Shown here: positions 59,440-64,000 of the stretch, piece by piece
How the letters are laid out: every line of letters begins with the position of its first letter
Position numbering within the stretch: position 1 is the stretch's first letter
Source of the DNA: Rhizobium sp. P32RR-XVIII
GTDB lineage: Bacteria > Pseudomonadota > Alphaproteobacteria > Rhizobiales > Rhizobiaceae
Direction of reading: 5' to 3'
NCBI RefSeq assembly: GCF_012641395.1
Contig: NZ_JABAIH010000002.1
Coordinates: 558,001 to 622,000 of the forward strand
DNA: 64,000 nucleotides
Notes under the pieces: generated by a model
The model's database searches: none
What the model saw: the letters and a program-made list of their open reading frames with translations, nothing else
Told to the model about the DNA's origin: nothing
Program-made: the position numbers and the translations under genes

Positions 59440-59811
59440 TCAAAGGAACGCCTGCGCCAGAAAGATGATGCAGCAGGCCCAGACGGCAAGGATGAAAGCA
59501 AGCCCTGTGCGGCTTGTCGGACGGCTGACGCGTGATGCAGCCTCTGCCCGGAGTTCGGCCATGACCTGCGGCGGGACGAGCTTGACGGCAAGCAGAATGC
59601 CGAGCGGCACGATGATGAGATCGTCGAGATAGCCGAGAACAGGGATGAAATCCGGGATCAGGTCGACAGGCGAAAGCGCGTAGGCCGCCACTGCTCCGGC
59701 CATCACCTTGGCATACCAGGGAACGCGCCGGTCGCGGGCGGCGAGCCACAAAGCGACGATGTCACGCTTCAGTGACTTCGCCCATATTTTAGCTTTCGAT
59801 ATCAGCTCCAT
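59440..59811 (-). CDS. YkvA family (DUF1232) membrane protein
   Basis: 123 residues. The DUF1232 core YALSPVDLIPDFIPVLGYLD near residue 45 is plain, followed by hydrophobic segments including a C-terminal one. The function of the family is unknown. Confidence 0.88.
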   Translation of the reverse strand: MELISKAKIWAKSLKRDIVALWLAARDRRVPWYAKVMAGAVAAYALSPVDLIPDFIPVLGYLDDLIIVPLGILLAVKLVPPQVMAELRAEAASRVSRPTSRTGLAFILAVWACCIIFLAQAFL

Positions 59812-59950
59812 GCCGTGCTTTCCTGATTCAACGTTACAGGTCCCTCAAGTGCTTTCAAGGCCGCCTCATTCTTCCATCCTTCCGCCCTCTTTCCTTTCTA
59901 GCGTCCGGCGCTACAACACATTCTCAATACCAATTTCAGAAGGGATTCCA

Positions 59951-61354
59951 ATGCAAGGCCTGTTGAAACCCGCTTTCATTTCGCTCGTTGCGCTGGTCGT
60001 CGCTTTGCCGCTCGGCGCGAACGCGCAAGACGCCAAGCAGGTGCCGCAGAGCCGGACGGAAATGCAGCTTTCCTTTGCGCCGCTCGTCAAGCAGACGGCA
60101 GGTGCGGTGGTGAATGTCTACGCGGAAAAGACGGTGCAGCGTCAGTCCCCCTTCGCGGGCGATCCTTTCTTTGAACAGTTCTTTGGCCAGCAAATGCCGA
60201 ACCGCACGGAGAAGCAATCCTCGCTGGGCTCCGGCGTCATCGTCGAGGCCAACGGCACGGTGGTGACGAACAACCACGTCATCGAGGGTGCGGACGATAT
60301 CAAGGTGGCGCTGTCGGACGGGCGCGAGTTCCCGTGCAAGGTCATCCTGCGTGATGACCGGGTCGATCTGGCGGTGCTGAAAATCGAGACGAAGGCGAAT
60401 TTCCCGACACTTGCAATCGGCAATTCCGATGCCGTCGAGGTCGGCGATCTGGTGCTTGCGATTGGCAACCCCTTCGGTGTCGGCCAGACGGTGACGAGCG
60501 GTATCGTCTCCGCGCTTGCGCGCAATCAGGTGGTCAAGAACGAGTTCGGCTTCTTCATCCAGACAGACGCCTCCATCAACCCCGGCAATTCGGGCGGTGC
60601 GCTGATGAACATGAAAGGCGAACTGATCGGCATCAATACCGCGATCTTTTCGCGCGGCGGCGGGTCGAACGGCATCGGCTTCGCGATCCCCGCCAATCTC
60701 GTGAAGGTGTTCCTGACATCGGCCGATGCAGGTGCGAAGTCGTTCGAGCGTCCTTATGTCGGCGCCACGTTCGATGCGGTGACCTCCGAAGTTGCGGAGG
60801 CCCTCGGTCTCGACAAGGCCCGCGGCGCGCTGGTCGTCAAGGTGACAGAGGGCGGGCCTGCCGCCAAGGCCGGCCTCAAGGCAGGCGAGATCATAACAGC
60901 GGTGAACGGCATTCCGGTCGAACACCCGGACGCGCTCCTCTATCGCCTGACGACCGCCGGGCTGGGAAGCGCTGTCAATCTGAGCGTGGTCGAGAACGGC
61001 GGCGAACAGCAGCTCCCACTGACGCTTGAGCGGGCGCCGGAAACCTCGCCGCGCGATCAGCGGACGATCGGCGGGCGCACGCCCTTCACCGGCGCGGTCG
61101 TGGAGAACCTTTCGCCGAGGGTAGCCGACGAACTGCGCATGCCGACCGAATCGACCGGCGTCGTCATCGCGGAAGTGAAGGATGACTCGCCCGCCGGCCG
61201 CTTGGGTTTCGAACCGAAGGATATCATCGTTTCGATCAACGGCTCGCCAGTGCAGACGACGCAGGTGCTGGAACAAATGGCTGACGCCGATCCAGGCTTC
61301 TGGCGGGTCGAGATCGAGCGTGACGGCCAGCGGATACGGCAGTTTTTCCGATGA
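59951..61354 (+). CDS. DegP/DegQ-family periplasmic serine protease
   Basis: 467 residues with a signal peptide (cut near ANAQDA). The trypsin-like triad is His109 (TNNHVIEG), Asp139 (DDRVDLAVLK) and Ser214 (INPGNSGGALMN), followed by two PDZ domains at about 270-360 and 385-465. It degrades or refolds damaged periplasmic proteins. ATG 59951 is preferred over upstream starts because the signal peptide begins there. It overlaps rarA by ATGA. Confidence 0.93.
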   Translation: MQGLLKPAFISLVALVVALPLGANAQDAKQVPQSRTEMQLSFAPLVKQTAGAVVNVYAEKTVQRQSPFAGDPFFEQFFGQQMPNRTEKQSSLGSGVIVEANGTVVTNNHVIEGADDIKVALSDGREFPCKVILRDDRVDLAVLKIETKANFPTLAIGNSDAVEVGDLVLAIGNPFGVGQTVTSGIVSALARNQVVKNEFGFFIQTDASINPGNSGGALMNMKGELIGINTAIFSRGGGSNGIGFAIPANLVKVFLTSADAGAKSFERPYVGATFDAVTSEVAEALGLDKARGALVVKVTEGGPAAKAGLKAGEIITAVNGIPVEHPDALLYRLTTAGLGSAVNLSVVENGGEQQLPLTLERAPETSPRDQRTIGGRTPFTGAVVENLSPRVADELRMPTESTGVVIAEVKDDSPAGRLGFEPKDIIVSINGSPVQTTQVLEQMADADPGFWRVEIERDGQRIRQFFR

Positions 61355-62667
61355 GCAACGATCTCTTCGCACCGCGTATTCCTGAAGAGGTCGCCAACCG
61401 GCGGCCTCTCGCCGACCGGCTTCGGCCGCAGACGCTCGCTGAGGTCACCGGCCAGGAACATCTGACGGGCGAAGATGGCGTACTGCGCCGGATGATCGAG
61501 AGCGGTTCGCTCGGCTCCATGATCTTCTGGGGGCCGCCGGGCACCGGCAAGACGACGGTTGCCCGGCTGCTTTCCGGCGAAGCGGGTCTCGCCTTCGAGC
61601 AAATCTCGGCAATCTTCTCCGGTGTCGCCGACCTCAAGAAGGTGTTCGAATCGGCGCGCCTGCGCCGTATGGACGGCCGCCAGACGCTGCTTTTCGTCGA
61701 CGAGATCCACCGCTTCAACCGCGCCCAACAGGACAGTTTTCTGCCGGTCATGGAAGACGGCACTGTCATCCTCGTGGGTGCGACCACCGAGAACCCGTCC
61801 TTCGAGCTCAACGCCGCTCTTCTTTCGCGCGCCCGCGTCCTGACCTTCAAGGCGCTCGACGAAGAGAGCATGGAAGTGCTGTTGAAGCGCGCCGAGACGA
61901 TCGAGCACAAAGCCCTGCCATTGACGGATGATGCTCGGGCGAGCCTCCTGCGCATGGCAGATGGCGACGGCCGCGCCGTGCTGACGCTTGCCGAGGAGGT
62001 CTGGCGGGCCGCCCGTCACGGCGAGACCTTTGACACGGAGGCTCTGACGCGCATCGTGCAGCGCCGCGCGCCGGTCTATGACAAGGCGCAGGACGGCCAT
62101 TACAATCTGATCTCGGCGCTGCACAAGTCGGTGCGCGGCTCCGATCCGGATGCAGCACTCTATTATCTTGCCCGCATGTTCGACGCCGGTGAGGATCCGC
62201 TCTATCTCGGGCGGCGGCTGGTGCGCATGGCGGTGGAGGATATCGGCCTTGCCGATCCGCAGGCACTGGTGATCTGCAACGCCGCGAAGGACGCCTATGA
62301 CTACCTCGGGTCACCGGAGGGTGAATTGGCGCTGGCGGAGGCCTGCGTCTATCTGGCGACCGCCCCGAAATCCAATGCCGTCTATACGGCCTTCAAGGCC
62401 GCGACGCAGGCTGCCAAGCAGTACGGCTCGCTGCTGCCGCCGAAGCACATCCTGAACGCACCGACCAAGCTGATGAAGGGCGAAGGCTACGGCGAAGGCT
62501 ATCGCTACGACCACGACGAGCCGGACGCCTTTTCGGGCCAGGACTATTTTCCGGAGAAGATGGGCCGGCAGACCTTTTACGATCCTCCGGAGCGCGGCTT
62601 CGAGCGGGATATCCGCAAGCGCCTGGAATATTGGGCGAAGCTGAGAAAAGAGCGCAGTCCGCGTTAG
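61351..62667 (+). CDS. rarA: Replication-associated recombination protein A (MgsA-type AAA ATPase)
   Basis: 438 residues. Walker A GPPGTGKT is at 61-68, Walker B LLFVDEIHRF has Asp117 and Glu118, and sensor 1 is GATTENPSFE. The C-terminal MgsA domain includes YLARMFDAGEDPLYLGRRLV. It acts at stalled replication forks. It is coupled to the protease gene by a 4-nt overlap, which is common in this family. Confidence 0.96.
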   Translation: MSNDLFAPRIPEEVANRRPLADRLRPQTLAEVTGQEHLTGEDGVLRRMIESGSLGSMIFWGPPGTGKTTVARLLSGEAGLAFEQISAIFSGVADLKKVFESARLRRMDGRQTLLFVDEIHRFNRAQQDSFLPVMEDGTVILVGATTENPSFELNAALLSRARVLTFKALDEESMEVLLKRAETIEHKALPLTDDARASLLRMADGDGRAVLTLAEEVWRAARHGETFDTEALTRIVQRRAPVYDKAQDGHYNLISALHKSVRGSDPDAALYYLARMFDAGEDPLYLGRRLVRMAVEDIGLADPQALVICNAAKDAYDYLGSPEGELALAEACVYLATAPKSNAVYTAFKAATQAAKQYGSLLPPKHILNAPTKLMKGEGYGEGYRYDHDEPDAFSGQDYFPEKMGRQTFYDPPERGFERDIRKRLEYWAKLRKERSPR

Positions 62668-62677
62668 TCGACGCTCT

Positions 62678-62980
62678 CTAGGCCCGCTTCTGGCCGGCCG
62701 ATCCGCCGATCATCTTCACCGAGGATTCGGCAAGGCCGTGATGGCCTTCCATATCGACGACCAGATGCCAATGACCGCTGTCGGGAATGGTTAGCCTGAC
62801 TGGCGATTTCTTGGCGATGCCTCCGACGTACTTGAAGTCAAGCACCTCGGTAAAGCGCTGATAGTTCGGCGCTGTCATCAGCCGTACATTGTTGACCGCG
62901 CTCAGCGTCACCTCGATGACGGTTCCGGCGCGCTGCTCCTTGAGGTCAAAGTGGGTAAAGCGAAAGTTCGGTTTCGGCAT
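62678..62980 (-). CDS. DUF1883 protein
   Basis: 100 residues. FTHFDLKEQRAGTVIEVTL, NVRLMTAPNYQRF and GHWHLVVDMEGHHGLAESSV match DUF1883, a small beta-rich family of unknown role. It is convergent with rarA. Confidence 0.83.
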   Translation of the reverse strand: MPKPNFRFTHFDLKEQRAGTVIEVTLSAVNNVRLMTAPNYQRFTEVLDFKYVGGIAKKSPVRLTIPDSGHWHLVVDMEGHHGLAESSVKMIGGSAGQKRA

Positions 62981-63106
62981 CGGTCTCGGTAGCGGAGTGT
63001 CTGGACCATCGATCTTAACGGATGCCGGTTAAGGAAGAGTTGGCTGCGAGAGATCGTAACGCGTCAGGCGCTCCCGCTGTGGGACAGCAGGAGCGCCGCA
63101 AATCAA

Positions 63107-63370
63107 TCAATGCATACGGGGTTCTGGTGTGCTGAGCAGCGCAGAATCTGGCACGAGGCCGTCCGCGCGGCAGATATCGGCCGGGTTGTGATTGCACTCA
63201 GCCGCAGCAAAATGAAGGGCGGCAGACTCATTGATGAAGAGACCGCCGACAAGCCCGTCGCGGTCTGCGACGATCCACTGACCGCGCCTGTTTCTGCCAA
63301 TCGTGAAGCGGGCAGGCGCGGTGTTGCGTTGGAGTGGATCGGCGGACGCGCCGGAAGAAAGACGTGACAT
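63107..63370 (-). CDS. Small conserved hypothetical protein (87 aa)
   Basis: 87 residues. The central part FTIGRNRRGQWIVADRDGLV and GGLFINESAALHFAAAE is a pattern seen in small rhizobial proteins. No function is known. The opposite-strand frame here is a shadow. Confidence 0.6.
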   Translation of the reverse strand: MSRLSSGASADPLQRNTAPARFTIGRNRRGQWIVADRDGLVGGLFINESAALHFAAAECNHNPADICRADGLVPDSALLSTPEPRMH

Positions 63371-63483
63371 CGATTTTTCCTTTCGAGGTTTTCAACGTGC
63401 CGGCGATTCCTGCCGGCGAAGTCACGATGATGAAGTTAAGGTCTGCCCGGTAAGCGTTCCATGCGGCACTTTCGGCAGAAATA

Positions 63484-64000
63484 TCAAAATCTCATAGGGA
63501 TAGCAGCGGCTTGCCGCCCGAGAAAGGGCTCGAGAGCGGCCGTGATGGCAGCCTCCGTTTCGCGATCTGCTCGTACGAGTGGCAGCCGTACCTCGTCATC
63601 GACACCGCGCAGGAGACGGAGCGCCAGCTTTATGCAAACGGGATCCCGGTCGGTTCCGACCACCTTGAGGAGCGGCATCAGGCGATCGAGGATCGCGAGC
63701 GCTCCCGCGAGGTTTCCGCCCTGCGCGGACTGCTGCATCGAGGAGAACAGGCGCGGAAGGATATTCGCTCCTGGTGAGATCAGCCCGTCGCCGCCCTGAG
63801 CGGCGAAGGCGGATGCCGTCAGGTCGTTGCCGGTGAACCAGCGGAAACGTGCAAGATGGGCAATCGGGATTGCCGCCAGGCGGCGGACATCGCCTACTGC
63901 GTCGCAAATGCCGTGGATCGGGGAAATATCCGCCAACTTCTCCAGCACGACCTCTGAAAGATCGCTCGCCGTGCGCGCCGGGTCGGTTTCGACGATCAAC
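63484..64000 (-). CDS. DapA-family (dihydrodipicolinate synthase/N-acetylneuraminate lyase) protein, 5' part outside window
   Basis: About 172 C-terminal residues; the gene runs off the right edge, so the N-terminus and the Schiff-base lysine are not seen. RWFTGNDLTASAFAAQGGDG and LISPGANILPRLFSSMQQSA match the C-terminal half of the DapA aldolase family, and KVVGTDRDPVCIKLALRLLR matches the helical end. Which substrate it uses cannot be told. Confidence 0.82.
   Translation of the reverse strand, partial: LIVETDPARTASDLSEVVLEKLADISPIHGICDAVGDVRRLAAIPIAHLARFRWFTGNDLTASAFAAQGGDGLISPGANILPRLFSSMQQSAQGGNLAGALAILDRLMPLLKVVGTDRDPVCIKLALRLLRGVDDEVRLPLVRADRETEAAITAALEPFLGRQAAAIPMRF

Noticed and set aside
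63110..63367. Plus-strand 85-aa frame
   Set aside because: It lies opposite the 87-aa minus-strand gene, which has the recognisable conserved pattern.

Overview
The window looks like chromosomal DNA of a member of the Rhizobiaceae (Rhizobium/Agrobacterium group; genus not resolved). This rests on high GC, the alphaproteobacterial order of the rpo/ribosomal operons, two nearly identical tuf genes, an msrPQ pair next to ilvD, and several small secreted or hypothetical proteins of rhizobial type.

Left accessory part (1-4883): a LysR regulator divergent from a TauE/SafE-type anion exporter, two tiny overlapping ORFs, a DUF3800 protein facing away from an McrA-like HNH endonuclease (a defence-type pair), and about 0.5 kb with no convincing gene.

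Integrated element (about 4892-16000): an 11.07-kb element lies in tRNA-Thr(TGT), bounded by a 42-bp perfect repeat. It carries a tyrosine integrase, an AlpA-like HTH protein with a TTG start, two small ORFs, a RepA-like AAA ATPase followed at once by a dense AGGTGCA repeat array that looks like an origin, and a hypothetical protein. A terminator follows, then a compact head and packaging operon: head-closure protein, large terminase, HNH, HK97 major capsid, prohead protease, gp6-like connector and portal. There are no tail, lysis or recognisable small-terminase genes. The composition fits a capsid-forming phage satellite (cf-PICI-like) better than a complete prophage. It is the most interesting object in the window.

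Core part A (16001-22400): tRNA-Thr, small envelope peptides, rlmB, tRNA-Tyr, tRNA-Gly, two small secreted proteins, the first tuf gene, an NAD-dependent epimerase and tRNA-Trp.

Core part B (22399-54731): secE-nusG-rplK-rplA, rplJ-rplL, rpoB-rpoC, a small conserved gene, rpsL-rpsG-fusA-tuf, then the S10, spc and alpha ribosomal clusters through secY, adk, rpoA and rplQ. Together these supply most ribosomal proteins, core RNA polymerase, translocation factors and the Sec channel. The S10 and spc blocks are separated by a 264-bp gap with a hairpin.

Core part C (54732-64000): msrQ-msrP (periplasmic methionine sulfoxide repair), ilvD, a SnoaL-like protein, an LprI-like protein, a YkvA protein, a DegP/DegQ protease overlapping rarA, DUF1883, a small conserved protein, and the 3' part of a DapA-family gene cut by the window edge.
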